DNA of 64,000 nucleotides, from positions 2,028,001 through 2,092,000 of the forward strand of contig NZ_JABJUQ010000007.1 in NCBI RefSeq assembly GCF_013155385.1, in the 5' to 3' direction. The notes under the pieces are model-generated. The model was not told the DNA's origin. It worked only from the letters and a program-made list of their open reading frames with translations, and did no database searches. The translations under genes were made by a program, and so were the position numbers. The DNA comes from Bacillus sp. WMMC1349 (GTDB lineage: Bacteria; Bacillota; Bacilli; Bacillales; Bacillaceae). Numbering within the stretch: the first letter of the stretch is position 1; each line of letters begins with the position of its first letter. This document shows positions 24,651 through 33,552 of the stretch, piece by piece.

Positions 24651-26561
24651 CTACAATATACTTTTATTTAGCAGTTTTTTCAAAAGCGGAAACAGCATAT
24701 CTGGCAACTGATCAACATCAGGAACAAATAAGCAGTACTTTCCGTACATATCCTGTATCGTTTTCATTTGCGATTCTTCAATTTCACTGTTTGATAAAAA
24801 GACATTGATCACTTCAATCTTTCTTTTTCTTGCTGTTATCACCGCTTCATGTGTATCAACAATACCATTTTGTTCATAGTCAAAAGCCGCAGGCTCCCCA
24901 TCTGAAAAGACAATTAGAAATTTTTGCGACTCATTTCTCTTTATTAGCATATTCGTCATTTGTCTAAGCGCAAACCCGTCACGATTATCTTCTTTTGGCT
25001 CAAGCTGCATAATGTGAGGTCCAGCATCTTTTGCTAGAGAATCGAAGAAAGAAACGACTGTATGGAAGTAATTAGGTTGACTTATGTTTGTTGCATCATT
25101 TGTGTCTTCCCAAAAACCAACGATTTGATGGGGAACTGCCACTGATTTAAGTGCCTCATGAAAGAGGATGATACCTCTTTTTGTTTCAGCCATTTTATCA
25201 AACATACTAGCAGAACAATCGACAAGCAAAGTAAAAACCGCATCAATTTCAGTTGATGGATCATGTTTTTTTAAAAACAGTCGCGGATTTCGCTCCGTAA
25301 AATAGCGCAGCAGTTTATGATTCAATCTTCCAGCATGCAAATCGGTCCGCGGCAGGATTTTTTTATGCTCAAGCGTTTTTTGGATCATCCGTTTCAGTCG
25401 TTTTTGATAAGGTTCAATCGTTTTCGCCTGATGACGATATTCAGATATTTCATCAAGAGAAGGTTTTTCAGGTGCTTTAAAAATTGGAAAAGCGTTACGA
25501 TTTTCTTTGCCGCTTTGTCCACCTGAAGGAGGGAGATCTTGAACTGTTTCAAGAGATTCCAGCTTCCTATAGTCTTTTCTGTTTGACTGTTGTGCCCGTC
25601 CTTGAACGGCACCTAGTGCCTGATCCCCATCCTCTCCTTCTCTTAAAGCTCCGCCGAAAAGGTCTGTTTTTGCACCGTGCTCTAAATCAAATTGCAAAAA
25701 GCTTTTAGCAGGTGCCTCTGTTTCCCTGTGCCATGTCGGCATTTCTTCATCGAGAACTTCTTCATCACCTGACTTTTCCTGATCAAGATTCAGTTCCTCG
25801 CTAAGCTTGGGTTTCGCTTTTAAATCTTTAAAAAGAGACGTTTCATCAACTTGTTCATAGGCCAACTCGGGAAAGAAAAAATAGGTATTCAGCATATCCT
25901 TTTCAAGAACTTCTTCAAAACTTTCCATTAAATTGATGACAATCCATACAATATCTTCAGTCGTCCGGGCATCAAATACACGGCTTAATTGATGTTCGAT
26001 GAATCGTTTCAACGGATCAATCGATTGATGGATCTCAGGTATATCCTCAAGCGGCGACTTGGCTGTTAATTTCAGATAGATGGCACAAAATAATGCGTCA
26101 GTAAAAATGCTCCGTTCTTTATTGAATGTCAGTTGAGTCATAAAAAATTTTCTGTACATCTTTTGCCTGCTGAAAAACGCTCGCTTAGTTCCAGGACGCT
26201 CCTGTTTAATATACTCTTCGATTCTAATATCTTCGAACAGCATAAAGATTTGCTTTGCAAAACTTTTACACTTGAAATCCTTAATATTGTCCAACAGATC
26301 AGCAAATTCTCCCATTGAACTATATGTCGTTCCGATCGCACGCAAATAAACATCGCTTTTTAGCCCAGCGACCATATCATGATAAGATCGATCCTTCCAA
26401 AAATGACTCAAATATATCTTTTTCTCAAATGGATTGTAATAGGATTGAACACTGTACTCAACTTCAACTTGATCACTTTTAGCAAGCGTCCTTGCTAAAT
26501 CTGTTAACTCCATAAATAGAAAAGAGTCAATCTTCTTGTCATTAAATTTAATAAACTTCAT
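24651..26561 (-). CDS. yojO: VWA-domain (CobT-like) protein YojO
   Basis: A 636-residue protein with a C-terminal von Willebrand A domain. The metal-ion site DCSAS (VDCSASMFDK) is intact, preceded by an acidic, low-complexity middle and a helical N-terminus, as in CobT/NorD-type partners of MoxR ATPases. These pairs act as metal-inserting or remodelling machines on a client enzyme. ATG 26561 is chosen: GAGGGG precedes it and it follows yojN by 10 bp; an extended frame to 26627 would overlap yojN. Adjacent to odhAB as in B. subtilis. The client protein is not known. Confidence 0.88.
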   Translation of the reverse strand: MKFIKFNDKKIDSFLFMELTDLARTLAKSDQVEVEYSVQSYYNPFEKKIYLSHFWKDRSYHDMVAGLKSDVYLRAIGTTYSSMGEFADLLDNIKDFKCKSFAKQIFMLFEDIRIEEYIKQERPGTKRAFFSRQKMYRKFFMTQLTFNKERSIFTDALFCAIYLKLTAKSPLEDIPEIHQSIDPLKRFIEHQLSRVFDARTTEDIVWIVINLMESFEEVLEKDMLNTYFFFPELAYEQVDETSLFKDLKAKPKLSEELNLDQEKSGDEEVLDEEMPTWHRETEAPAKSFLQFDLEHGAKTDLFGGALREGEDGDQALGAVQGRAQQSNRKDYRKLESLETVQDLPPSGGQSGKENRNAFPIFKAPEKPSLDEISEYRHQAKTIEPYQKRLKRMIQKTLEHKKILPRTDLHAGRLNHKLLRYFTERNPRLFLKKHDPSTEIDAVFTLLVDCSASMFDKMAETKRGIILFHEALKSVAVPHQIVGFWEDTNDATNISQPNYFHTVVSFFDSLAKDAGPHIMQLEPKEDNRDGFALRQMTNMLIKRNESQKFLIVFSDGEPAAFDYEQNGIVDTHEAVITARKRKIEVINVFLSNSEIEESQMKTIQDMYGKYCLFVPDVDQLPDMLFPLLKKLLNKSIL

Positions 26562-26571
26562 GACATTCCCC

Positions 26572-27465
26572 TCACTCAAATAAAGTTTGGGCAATATTAC
26601 GAACAGCCGCTTTTTCGCGTTCGTCATCTAGTTTCTCAACGATTCCCCATTCTATCGCCCTTAGGGGTGGAATGTATGTTGAAAGGTCACAAGTATCTAA
26701 AAGTGCCCTAATTGATGCAGCATCTTCAGATACTTGTCCATTTTGTGCCTGGGTCATTAAGTCTGAGGCCAAAGTCACGAAACGGCTGATCAGCTTTGAA
26801 TTTTTTAATTCAGATTGATTTTCAAGGACGCTCTTTAAAAGATCACCTTGAATATATGGCACATCAATGATAATAAAACGGTTTTTCAATGCTTCATTTA
26901 AAGGTACGGTTCCGACATATCCTTCATTAATAGCTGCGATTACGCCAAACCCTTTTTTGGCTTTGACGACTTCTCCAGTAAACGGATTTGTCATCATTTT
27001 TCGATAATCAAGCACACCGTTCAAAATTGGTAATGTTTCTGGCTTCGCCATATTGATTTCATCAATATATAAAAGGTGACCGCGAGTCATCGCTTTTGTA
27101 ACAGGTCCTTCGACAAATTCAATCGTAGCTTGTCCATCCGTATTTACAATCGTCTTATAGCCAATAAGTGCCTCTGCATCAAGGTCAACAGAACAGTTGA
27201 CACTGTGCATTGGCTTTTGAAAATAAGCAGACAGCGTTTCGGCAAGTTTTGTTTTCCCTGAACCAGTAGGTCCCTTTAATAATACGTTTTTTCCAAGTAC
27301 TAGAGCGATTAAAGCGTCGGAAAGGATGGCACGATCCTCAGTTTCATATTCGGCAGTTCCAATCAATGATTGAAATTCACCTTCTTCAATCTTTTGCTCG
27401 ACAGAGAGAGGTAGCCGTTCTTTTATTTCATTTGGCAAGTCAAGTTCATGTAGGTCATATTTCAT
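26572..27465 (-). CDS. yojN: MoxR-family AAA+ ATPase YojN
   Basis: A 297-residue AAA+ ATPase of the MoxR/CbbQ/NorQ type: Walker A GPTGSGKT (65-72), Walker [10 protein letters not shown] and the downstream sensor region ending in a C-terminal lid. Such ATPases form rings that work with the VWA protein encoded next (YojO), 10 bp downstream. The pair remodels or activates a client enzyme. The gene is first in this two-gene operon; the upstream SodC-like gene lies on the same strand but 85 bp away. Confidence 0.9.
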   Translation of the reverse strand: MKYDLHELDLPNEIKERLPLSVEQKIEEGEFQSLIGTAEYETEDRAILSDALIALVLGKNVLLKGPTGSGKTKLAETLSAYFQKPMHSVNCSVDLDAEALIGYKTIVNTDGQATIEFVEGPVTKAMTRGHLLYIDEINMAKPETLPILNGVLDYRKMMTNPFTGEVVKAKKGFGVIAAINEGYVGTVPLNEALKNRFIIIDVPYIQGDLLKSVLENQSELKNSKLISRFVTLASDLMTQAQNGQVSEDAASIRALLDTCDLSTYIPPLRAIEWGIVEKLDDEREKAAVRNIAQTLFE

Positions 27466-27549
27466 TCCGATAATTCCTTTCTAAACACGTCATATTCACA
27501 AGTATACTAAGGAATTGTTCGTGACCTCAATTGATCTGTTTGCTTCATT

Positions 27550-28143
27550 CTATTTTGTACTGTCTTTTAAAAGAGCACCGCAAACCATCCGATCACCTGA
27601 GTTTCCAGATGGATTTGTTAAATCATCATCCTGATGCTGATGAATAATAAAAGCACTTCCATCTTCATCAAGCAGACTGAACTTACTGTTTTCGTCAAGG
27701 GTGACTTCCGGTGCATTTACAACAACATCAACTTTTCCATCCGCACCGACTTCAATATTAGGCAAATCACCGGCGTGATGTCCCTTCGGATTATTAAAGC
27801 CATGTTCCTTTTGCTCAGGATTAAAATGGACACCTGCACTTTCAAAGTCAGGTTTTCTGCACTCACCTGTTTCATGAATATGAAAAGCTAGTAATCCAGG
27901 TGGAAGATCATGAGCTGAAACCCTAATATCAAGACCTTTTTCAGCGGATTTAGAAACTTCTATAAATCCTGTATTTGTTCCGTCTTGTTTAATTAGCGGG
28001 ACTTTCACAGGTTGTTGTTGCGTTTTAAATGTTTCTGTATGCTCTTGTTCAACAGCCTTTTGTTCCAATTCATTTTGCTGGGTACACCCTGTTGCTAAAT
28101 AAATCGGAATGCTAATTAAGACCGCTTTGTACAATAGATTCAA
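27550..28143 (-). CDS. yojM: Cu/Zn superoxide dismutase-like lipoprotein (YojM)
   Basis: A 197-residue SodC-fold protein. A short hydrophobic N-terminus ending ATGC suggests a lipoprotein. TTG 28143 is chosen: AAAGGGGG lies 8 nt upstream and gives a clean signal MNLLYKAVLISIPIYL; ATGs at 28185 and 28164 would add a charged extension. The expected Cu ligands H88, H90 (FHIHE), H106 (VHFNP) and H168 (IIHQHQ), and the Zn ligands H114, H123 and D126, are all present, as are two Cys for the disulfide. B. subtilis YojM is reported to lack two copper ligands, so this homologue may be an active enzyme. Confidence 0.85.
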   Translation of the reverse strand: MNLLYKAVLISIPIYLATGCTQQNELEQKAVEQEHTETFKTQQQPVKVPLIKQDGTNTGFIEVSKSAEKGLDIRVSAHDLPPGLLAFHIHETGECRKPDFESAGVHFNPEQKEHGFNNPKGHHAGDLPNIEVGADGKVDVVVNAPEVTLDENSKFSLLDEDGSAFIIHQHQDDDLTNPSGNSGDRMVCGALLKDSTK

Positions 28144-28493
28144 TGGAAAAGCCCCCTTTGTCATTTTCCTCTCTATTGTAGACAAGCGCTAAGTCTCATA
28201 AACCTTCTCATAAAAATAGGAGACATGCTGGATTTTTTGATTTGTTAAATGAGGATGAAGTAAAAGAGCACGGTATAAACAAATAAGAGAATGACGAGGT
28301 CACAAAGTTTATTACATATGCCGCAAAGCGATTGTCTTGATCGTATTTTCGAAAGATAAAAGCGAAGGACATTAAACAAATAAGAATAGCAATCTTCAAC
28401 ATCTAAGTTGTGAAGTTCGTTTTTTGGCGGTACATGTCTTTACAAGTGTCAGGACTTCATGTTTTTCCAGAAAAAAAGTAGTCTATACAATAC
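28144..28493. other. intergenic sodC - cwlS, no secure gene
   Basis: Two overlapping minus-strand frames (28208-28402, and another ending at about 28254 rich in L, V, I, F) look hydrophobic, but neither has a ribosome site and they exclude each other. They may be the remains of a small membrane gene. Nothing is claimed. Confidence 0.3.
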
Positions 28494-28531
28494 AAATAAG
28501 GCATGAGTTCTATTATTTCAGAACCCATGCC
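28494..28531 (-). terminator. Rho-independent terminator of cwlS
   Basis: GGCATGGGTTCT pairs with AGAACTCATGCC on the minus strand and is followed by TTATTTG, 14 bp past the cwlS stop. Confidence 0.75.
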
Positions 28532-28544
28532 CTTTTAAAGATGA

Positions 28545-29840
28545 TTAAAATGCGTAACGTTTTGCACCGAGATACCGTTGTTTCCAATAAGAATTGTTCA
28601 TATCGCTAATTGTAACACCAGAATCATTCGAATTGATAAATTTTCCATTACCCAAATAAATTCCGATGTGAGACGGTCCTGGTTTGTATGTTGAGAAAAA
28701 AACGAAGTCCCCTCGTTTTAGCTTATTGACCGCCCCCATACTGTTCCAATATCCGGCTGCGGTTAGTCTAGAGACAGATGTCACTTTATTCAAGGTATAA
28801 TAAATAAACCCGCTGCAATCAAAGCCTGAAGGGTTGTTGCCTCCCCATCTATAAGGAACACCGATATGCTTTTCAGCTTCATCAATCATTCGTTCAACCT
28901 TTGCGCTTCCCATCGTCCCTCTTGAAACCGAGCCTGATGAAGAACTTTTTGACGGAGTTGAATGTGAGTTGTGTGCTGTGCCGGAAATTTTCAATTTCTG
29001 TCCAGTATATACAACATCCGTTTTTAAATTGTTATTTTCCCTGATGCTCTGCACCGTCACATTCATCATGTTTGCAATTTTCCATAAGGAATCCCCAGAC
29101 TTAACAGTATAAGTTTCCTTTTTTGAGCTGTTTGAATGATGCTTCGTTGAGCTTGAAGAAGAACTTGAAGATGACTTCTTGTGCTTGGAAACCGTTCCTT
29201 TCACTTTAAGGACTTGACCAGGGTAAATGGTATCCGATTTTAAGTTGTTCATTGCTTTAATCTCAGCAACAGTCAAATTCATTTCATTGGCTATTTTCCA
29301 CAAAGAATCCCCGAGCTCAATTTTGTATGTACTGCTTGATCTTTTAGAACGGTTAGAGGGCTTTGATGACTGCTTGACACTTGAGGATTTACGGCTGCTA
29401 TTTTGTATTTCCCCTTTAATAATCAGCTTTTGCCCAGGATAAATTAGATCATTATCTAAACCGTTTAAGTCTTTAATCTCCTTGACACTTGTTTTATAAT
29501 CTTTGGCAAGCATCCAGAGAGAATCTCCCAATTTAACCGTAATAGTTGACTCGGATTGATCTGATTTAGATGATTTAAAGCTTTCATCTTTCGCTTTCAC
29601 GTCTTTGTCTTCTACTCCATCATCAGGAATTTGCAAAGATTGTCCAACAAAGATGGTCGTAGACGATAGATGATTAACTGATTTAAACGCCGAAACACTT
29701 GTGTTGAAGTCAGTAGACAGTTTCCATAAAGTGTCCCCGCTTTTCACCTTAATCGTCTGAGCCTCAGCAGGTGAAGCCGCCAAAGAAGTACCGACAACTG
29801 CAGAAGCCGCCAAACTTACTGCTATCTTCTTCTTCATCAT
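28545..29840 (-). CDS. cwlS: D,L-endopeptidase CwlS, LysM x4 + NlpC/P60
   Basis: A 431-residue secreted cell-wall hydrolase cutting the D-gamma-glutamyl-DAP bond. It has a signal peptide (1-27), four LysM repeats (about 29-72, 98-141, 170-213, 243-286) separated by Ser/Lys-rich linkers, and a C-terminal NlpC/P60 domain. The catalytic Cys342 (FDCSGF), His391 (PSHIGIY) and the third polar residue Asn403 are present. AAGGAGG precedes the start and a SigD-like promoter lies at 29976-30002. In B. subtilis, the close homologues LytE, LytF and CwlS differ mainly in LysM number; four repeats and gene neighbourhood favour CwlS. It acts in cell separation. Confidence 0.93.
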   Translation of the reverse strand: MMKKKIAVSLAASAVVGTSLAASPAEAQTIKVKSGDTLWKLSTDFNTSVSAFKSVNHLSSTTIFVGQSLQIPDDGVEDKDVKAKDESFKSSKSDQSESTITVKLGDSLWMLAKDYKTSVKEIKDLNGLDNDLIYPGQKLIIKGEIQNSSRKSSSVKQSSKPSNRSKRSSSTYKIELGDSLWKIANEMNLTVAEIKAMNNLKSDTIYPGQVLKVKGTVSKHKKSSSSSSSSSTKHHSNSSKKETYTVKSGDSLWKIANMMNVTVQSIRENNNLKTDVVYTGQKLKISGTAHNSHSTPSKSSSSGSVSRGTMGSAKVERMIDEAEKHIGVPYRWGGNNPSGFDCSGFIYYTLNKVTSVSRLTAAGYWNSMGAVNKLKRGDFVFFSTYKPGPSHIGIYLGNGKFINSNDSGVTISDMNNSYWKQRYLGAKRYAF

Positions 29841-29975
29841 GTGATAACTTCCTCCTTAGAAATTTCCTTTTTTCGCTATGTATCCAATTCCACTCATGAT
29901 CAAGGTACGCCTAATAAGCCTTTATACCTATCAATACCTCCTTGAAATTGAAGAAAAAAATGTAATTCACGGTTT

Positions 29976-30002
29976 CTATCGGTCTTTTTTACGTTTTATT
30001 AA
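29976..30002 (-). promoter_or_regulatory. SigD-like promoter of cwlS
   Basis: On the minus strand TTAA, 15 nt, then ACCGATAG resembles the SigD consensus (TAAA, 15 nt, GCCGATAT), with 6 of 8 matches in the -10. SigD control fits the known regulation of cell-separation autolysins. Confidence 0.5.
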
Positions 30003-30320
30003 TAGTTTTTTAATAATTTTTATAAAAATACAGACTTTTAGGCTTATTGACTAGTTTGCGTTTTTTCAGGATACGGCCATCTGTGTAAAGGTTTTTCCGT
30101 TTTGAAAGCCGGATATCTTCGTCTTTTATGTGGAAAATGCTTCAGAGCAAGAGTGGTCTTCAGAAGATAACAACAAAGGAAGATGTGACAGACTGAAAAA
30201 AGCACTTTTGTGCCTTTTCACTGTTGTCAGAAGAACGGCTTTCTCACATTCTTTAATTCAAACAAAGCCAATTACGATAGGTATGTCAATCAATGGGGAT
30301 TTTAGCAAACTCTCAAAAAT
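30003..30320. other. intergenic, nothing recognised
   Basis: About 320 bp between the cwlS promoter and repeat copy D. A long plus-strand frame starting at 30130 has no ribosome site and runs into the repeat, so it is rejected. GCACTTTTGTGC near 30200-30212 could be a weak hairpin. Confidence 0.35.
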
Positions 30321-30496
30321 GGAGCTGTCTAAAAAGTCCTTTTTCAATATAAATCAGGGGGGAATTGTGAGACTCCTGCGGAAACAGCGAGCCAGGCGAG
30401 ACCCAAGAGGAGCAAGGAACGAGCTCCGAGGAGGCTCGCGGAAAGCGAGCAAATTCCCCAATTTTTATTCATCCACACGACTTTAAGGACAGCCCC
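30321..30496. repeat. interspersed repeat, copy D (full length)
   Basis: The most complete copy, 176 bp. It begins GGAGCTGTCTAAAAAGTCC and ends TTTAAGGACAGCCCC, so the two ends are imperfect inverted repeats (GGAGCTGTC / GACAGCCCC). The GC-rich centre carries CTCCTGCGGAAACAGCGAGC and GAGGCTCGCGGAAAGCGAGC. It is in opposite orientation to copy E; the two bracket the MATE gene. Confidence 0.8.
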
Positions 30497-30813
30497 AACA
30501 CAAGGTATCTCTCTAAATGCTTGATCACAAATTGACAATACCATACATTTTTTTCACCAACATCTGAAAATTAGAGTATTTTTTTGATCAAACTTTTTAT
30601 TTAAATTACTAAATAAATAAGTTTCTATATCCTATATTTTATATTAGAATAATAAAAAAGCCCCTTTTTATAGTTCTAAAAGCTTATATAGATTATTTAC
30701 AATATGATAGATTGACATGATAGGTTTTGTTAACCATCAACACAATCGTTTATTCTATCTGTTTTTGATGAATTCTTCAAGAAAAAACCCCTGATGATCA
30801 GAGCAAGCCGTCA
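30497..30813. other. intergenic, nothing recognised
   Basis: About 320 bp of AT-rich DNA between repeat copy D and the yojI promoter. No short gene, hairpin or repeat is obvious. TTGACA at about 30712 lacks a -10 partner at the right distance. Confidence 0.35.
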
Positions 30814-30841
30814 TTGCATTTTCCAGATAACGTGTTATAAT
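30814..30841 (+). promoter_or_regulatory. SigA-type promoter of yojI (TTGCAT-16-TATAAT)
   Basis: TTGCAT and a perfect TATAAT preceded by TG are 16 nt apart, 36 bp upstream of the MATE gene. Confidence 0.7.
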
Positions 30842-30876
30842 TTCTCTCGTTATCCAAAAGAAATGGGGAACGCATA

Positions 30877-32235
30877 ATGAGAGAAACAAAATATTTAAGT
30901 GAAAAAACTAAACAATTTTTAATGATTCTTATTCCAATATTGATTACACAAGTGGGATTGTCCTTTATTGCGTTTCTTGACACGGTGATGTCAGGTAAAG
31001 TCAGTGCCGCTGATCTCGCAGGCGTTGCAATCGGAGCGAGTTTGTGGACACCTGTTTATACTGGGCTTGCAGGAATATTAACGGCTGTTACGCCTGTTGT
31101 TGCCCAGCTGATGGGTGCACAGCGGAAAGAAGCTGTTCCCTATACTGTGATGCAATCGATTTATGTCGCAGCGATTCTCAGCTTGTTTGTGATGATTTTA
31201 GGTTTTTTTTTAATTGATCCAATTTTGGATAAACTCCAGCTTGAACATCAAGTTTATTTCATTTCAAGGCAATATTTATCATATTTAGGATTAGGGATTT
31301 TACCGCTGTTTGTATATAATGTTGTGCGCTGCTTTATTGATTCACTGGGAAAGACGAGGGTGACAATGATGATTACCTTATGTTCTTTGCCAATTAATTT
31401 TGTCTTAAATAGTTTATTTATCTTTGGATATTTTGGTTTTCCTAAATTGGGGGGAGCCGGTGCAGGTTTAGCATCCGCTTTGACGTATTGGTGCATTTGT
31501 TTGCTCTCATTGTTCATTATTCATAAGAAAGTTCCCTTTTATGAGTTTAGGATCTTTGGGATGCTCCATCCATTCTCATTTTCAGAAAGCCTAAAACTAT
31601 TGAAACTTGGGCTTCCTATCGGCTTTGCGATCTTTTTTGAGACGAGTATCTTTGCGGCAGTCACTTTGCTGATGAGCCACTTTGACACAGTGACGATTGC
31701 TTCCCATCAGGCGGCAATGAACTTCGCTACACTGCTGTATATGCTTCCACTTAGTATCTCGATGACATTAACGATCGTTGTTGGCTTTGAAGCAGGAGCT
31801 AAACGGTTTAAAGACGCTAAAACGTATAGCTACCTTGGGATCTCAAGCGCTGTTGGATTTTCATTATTGACTGCTCTTATTATTATATTGTTTAGACAAC
31901 AAATTGCCGGAATGTATACTGCGGACGACAATGTGTTACTTTTAACAAAGCGCTTTTTACTGTATGCATTGTTTTTCCAACTTTCAGACGCAATTGCAGC
32001 ACCGATTCAAGGTGCGCTAAGAGGATATAAAGATGTCAATTATACACTTGTCACAGCCTTAGTTTCTTATTGGATCATCGGGCTCCCTGTTGGGATTTTG
32101 ATTGCGACGTATACACCTTTAGGAGCGTATGGCTACTGGATAGGACTAATTGCAGGACTTGCCGCTGGTGCAATTGGACTTTTCTTCAGACTCAAATTCA
32201 TTCAAAATCATTTTATACAAAATCATAGTATTTAA
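30877..32235 (+). CDS. yojI: MATE family multidrug efflux transporter (YojI)
   Basis: A 452-residue membrane protein with twelve helices in two related halves, the MATE fold. Members exchange cationic drugs or toxic metabolites for Na+ or H+. Characteristic segments are QVGLSFIAFLDTVMSG in helix 1 and AAPIQGALRGYKDV in the second half. GGGGA precedes the ATG. The position next to bshB2 is that of B. subtilis yojI. It has its own promoter and terminator and is bracketed by inverted copies of the interspersed repeat (30321-30496 and 32297-32453). Substrates are unknown. Confidence 0.92.
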   Translation: MRETKYLSEKTKQFLMILIPILITQVGLSFIAFLDTVMSGKVSAADLAGVAIGASLWTPVYTGLAGILTAVTPVVAQLMGAQRKEAVPYTVMQSIYVAAILSLFVMILGFFLIDPILDKLQLEHQVYFISRQYLSYLGLGILPLFVYNVVRCFIDSLGKTRVTMMITLCSLPINFVLNSLFIFGYFGFPKLGGAGAGLASALTYWCICLLSLFIIHKKVPFYEFRIFGMLHPFSFSESLKLLKLGLPIGFAIFFETSIFAAVTLLMSHFDTVTIASHQAAMNFATLLYMLPLSISMTLTIVVGFEAGAKRFKDAKTYSYLGISSAVGFSLLTALIIILFRQQIAGMYTADDNVLLLTKRFLLYALFFQLSDAIAAPIQGALRGYKDVNYTLVTALVSYWIIGLPVGILIATYTPLGAYGYWIGLIAGLAAGAIGLFFRLKFIQNHFIQNHSI

Positions 32236-32237
32236 AA

Positions 32238-32286
32238 ATGGGCGATCCAGCTAGTCGAATGTTGACTATTGGATGCCCTTTTCTCG
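32238..32286 (+). terminator. Rho-independent terminator of yojI
   Basis: GGGCGATCCAGCTAGTC pairs with GACTATTGGATGCCC and is followed by TTTTCTCG. The stem resembles the short hairpins at 15000 and 39291. Confidence 0.75.
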
Positions 32287-32296
32287 TTTTACAAAT

Positions 32297-32453
32297 GGGG
32301 GTAGTGTGGATGAATAAAAATTGGGGAATTTGCTCGCTTTCTACGGGCAATCCGCAAGCTTCCTCGGAGCTCGTTCCTTGCTCCTGCGGGGTTCCGCAAA
32401 AGTCTCGCCATTCCCCCTGATTTATGTTGAAAAAGGGCTTTTTGGACAGCTCC
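32297..32453. repeat. interspersed repeat, copy E
   Basis: It reads GTGTGGATGAATAAAAATTG, TTTGCTCGCTTTC and TTCCTTGCTCCTGCGGGG, and ends GGGCTTTTTGGACAGCTCC: the reverse complement of copy D. The tip at the left end is degenerate. Confidence 0.8.
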
Positions 32454-32518
32454 AATTCCGAATCAAAACTTTTCCAATTTTGCTCTTTTTGGGTAGCTCT
32501 TTTTTCTTGATGAAATCA

Positions 32519-33184
32519 CTAATCATCCCACTTGTAGGTCCAAAAAAATTCTTTTTCAAACCAACTTTGTACAACGGGATGACCGTTTGCTTTCTTTCTC
32601 TCGATTTCTTTCAATAGAGCTTCTGTTTGAGATTTATGCGCTTTTAAAGCGTTCATTTTAATATTGGCAACTTCTTTTACATCAACAACAACATCAGGTT
32701 TGCCCAACACTTCTTCCCTATGATGAGTAATCGCCATACATAATGTTCTTGGCCGATCTTCTTTCTGTTTACGAGCTAATGCACGGATTACCGCTGCTCC
32801 ACAAGCATCATGATCAGGGTGAACTCCATGACCGGGATAAAAGGTGACGATCAGACTTGGGTTGACATCATCAATTACAGCTTCTATCTTGTCTGCTAAT
32901 CGTTCTTCATCTTCAAATTCAAGGGTTTTATCACGAAAACCGAGCATTTGTAAATCTTGGATATCCAATTCTCTACAAGCATTAATCAATTCTTGCTTTC
33001 TGAGGAGAGGAAGGGTTTCCCGATTAGCAAAAAGCGGATCACCCATATTTCTGCCCATCTCTCCTAGAGTTAGACATGCATATGTAACAGGTATCCCTTC
33101 TTTGCGGTTTAAAGCCATTAAGCCCCCTGCTCCAAATGATTCATCATCAGGGTGCGGTAAAATAACGAGTAAATGTTTTTTCAT
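32519..33184 (-). CDS. bshB2: bacillithiol biosynthesis deacetylase BshB2
   Basis: A 221-residue LmbE-like zinc deacetylase. The BshB reaction removes acetyl from GlcNAc-malate in bacillithiol synthesis, and family members can also act on bacillithiol conjugates. The zinc motif HPDDE (residues 11-15) and the later HGVHPDHDACG (zinc His) are present. ATG 33184 follows AAGAAGGTG at 7 nt; ATG 33193 has no site. It lies 16 bp after yojF on the same strand, as in B. subtilis, so the set is an operon. The other bsh genes are elsewhere. Confidence 0.93.
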   Translation of the reverse strand: MKKHLLVILPHPDDESFGAGGLMALNRKEGIPVTYACLTLGEMGRNMGDPLFANRETLPLLRKQELINACRELDIQDLQMLGFRDKTLEFEDEERLADKIEAVIDDVNPSLIVTFYPGHGVHPDHDACGAAVIRALARKQKEDRPRTLCMAITHHREEVLGKPDVVVDVKEVANIKMNALKAHKSQTEALLKEIERKKANGHPVVQSWFEKEFFWTYKWDD

Positions 33185-33200
33185 TGATAACACCTTCTTT

Positions 33201-33551
33201 TTAGACTGTAAATGGCTCTTTGCTTATTTGAAATGAAATGGCTAATTTACCCTCTGGCAAATGACCGGCGAGAAGCAACCTGCCTTCATGATCAATAGTA
33301 TAGTCAGTTAGACCCTCTGCGTAAATCCATCCCTCTTCTGTTTTTAGACCGGCACGGAAAGGTCCGTCCCCTGTGATTTTTGCACTGGCACAGACGACCT
33401 TTGCATTTCGGATAAATGCTACTACTGTCATACTCTGTTCATTTTTATGTGCGGAATATGATCCAGTCGTTGTCTCCAGATGGATATACACAGGTTGATG
33501 CAAAAATGATTCCAAAGATGCCTGCACATCTTTTTTATTTATTTCTCTCAT
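33201..33551 (-). CDS. yojF: YojF family protein (DUF1806)
   Basis: A 116-residue soluble protein filling the whole DUF1806 domain, the constant companion of bshB2 in Bacillus; its function is unknown. The start MREINKKDVQ is at 33551, after CAGGGA; ATG 33572 lies inside the upstream gene without a site. Its start overlaps the stop of the preceding unknown gene (TAA/ATG overlap), so it is translationally coupled to it. The beta-rich sequence has no catalytic motif. Confidence 0.85.
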   Translation of the reverse strand: MREINKKDVQASLESFLHQPVYIHLETTTGSYSAHKNEQSMTVVAFIRNAKVVCASAKITGDGPFRAGLKTEEGWIYAEGLTDYTIDHEGRLLLAGHLPEGKLAISFQISKEPFTV

Positions 33552-33552
33552 G

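Noticed and set aside
26562..26627. N-terminal extension of yojO
   Set aside because: It overlaps the end of yojN; ATG 26561 has a GAGGGG site.
28208..28402. 64-codon hydrophobic frame on the minus strand
   Set aside because: No ribosome site, and another frame in the same place is equally hydrophobic; undecided.
30130..30486. 118-codon plus-strand frame
   Set aside because: The second half is interspersed repeat copy D and no ribosome site precedes it.
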